The notes under the pieces were generated by a model that saw only the letters and a list, made by a program, of their open reading frames with translations, had not been told where the DNA came from and made no database searches. A DNA stretch of 5,923 bases from Andeanibacterium sp036384795 (GTDB lineage Bacteria > Pseudomonadota > Alphaproteobacteria > Sphingomonadales > Sphingomonadaceae). A program made the position numbers and the translations under genes. The stretch spans positions 1-5,923 of the forward strand of contig DASVLP010000047.1 of NCBI GenBank assembly GCA_036384795.1, read 5' to 3'. Of the stretch, positions 5,747-5,923 are shown in pieces; within the stretch, counting starts at the first letter, position 1; each line of letters begins with the position of its first letter.

Positions 5747-5923
5747 ATGCAGACCATCACGAGGCCGCGAAACTGGAACGGGCCGCTGCTCGCGCTTGCC
5801 GCGGCGGCGCTCGGCGCGCACCCGGCGTCCGCGCAGGATTCGCCCAACGATTTCCAGCTCAAGCCGGGCCCGAGCGACACGCCCGAGGCCCAAGGCCCGG
5901 TGACCCCCGGCGTTCCGCCGCCC
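5747..5923 (+). CDS. Exported protein of unknown function, N-terminal part (runs off window)
   Basis: The first 59 codons of a gene are visible and the frame is open to the window edge. Residues 1-29 form a signal peptide: positive Arg6 and Arg8, a hydrophobic core near 13-24 (PLLALAAAALGA) and an Ala-Ser-Ala site giving a predicted cut before Gln30. The mature chain starts QDSPNDF and then becomes rich in Pro, Gly and acidic residues, with no recognisable domain. The product should therefore reach the periplasm or outer membrane. GGGG stands 2 nt before the ATG as a weak ribosome binding site. It is transcribed away from queF, with 117 nt between the two start codons. Function cannot be assigned from this fragment. 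Confidence 0.72.
   Translation, partial: MQTITRPRNWNGPLLALAAAALGAHPASAQDSPNDFQLKPGPSDTPEAQGPVTPGVPPP

Overview
The window is GC-rich bacterial DNA whose coding style and gene content fit an alphaproteobacterium, most likely of the order Sphingomonadales. That placement is an inference from GC-rich codon use, a CHASE2-EAL protein behind a gene with an Asn-Gly tail, a short DUF4118 histidine kinase and a unimodular QueF. No rRNA, tRNA, CRISPR array, insertion sequence or phage gene is visible.

Left part (1-2679, + strand): the window opens inside the 3' end of a gene whose last 80 residues before Lys-Gly-His are only Asn, Gly and Ser. After an 86-nt gap comes a large inner-membrane cyclic-di-GMP protein: a periplasmic CHASE2 sensor, three membrane helices, a degenerate GGDEF domain and an EAL phosphodiesterase domain with all expected catalytic residues. 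The two genes are probably co-transcribed. The upstream gene may encode a FecR-type surface protein, but its diagnostic part lies outside the window.

Middle (2680-2905): a 226-nt gap between convergent genes. It holds several inverted repeats: a GC-rich perfect palindrome followed by TTTAT (likely terminator of the EAL gene), a small CCCCTT/AAGGGG hairpin, and a perfect 12-bp inverted repeat with a 34-nt loop followed by TCTTTT.

Right part (5629 down to 2906, - strand): queF (preQ0 reductase of queuosine biosynthesis), then a DUF4118-GAF-HisKA-HATPase sensor kinase resembling only the C-terminal half of KdpD, then a KdpE/OmpR-type response regulator. Kinase and regulator overlap by 4 nt (ATGA), so they form a translationally coupled two-component pair. 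queF lies 55 nt upstream and may share the transcript. No kdpFABC potassium-pump gene is visible.

Far right (5747-5923, + strand): a divergent gene begins, encoding a secreted protein with a clear signal peptide and a Pro-rich start to the mature chain. It runs off the window. A plausible TTGACG-type promoter lies in the shared 117-nt divergent region.

Most of this is recognisable signalling and housekeeping content. The points that merit a second look are the orphan half-length KdpD with its regulator, the intergenic inverted repeats that could mark a small RNA, and the wobble-only variation in the Asn-Gly repeat. I see no convincing new multi-gene system in the window.
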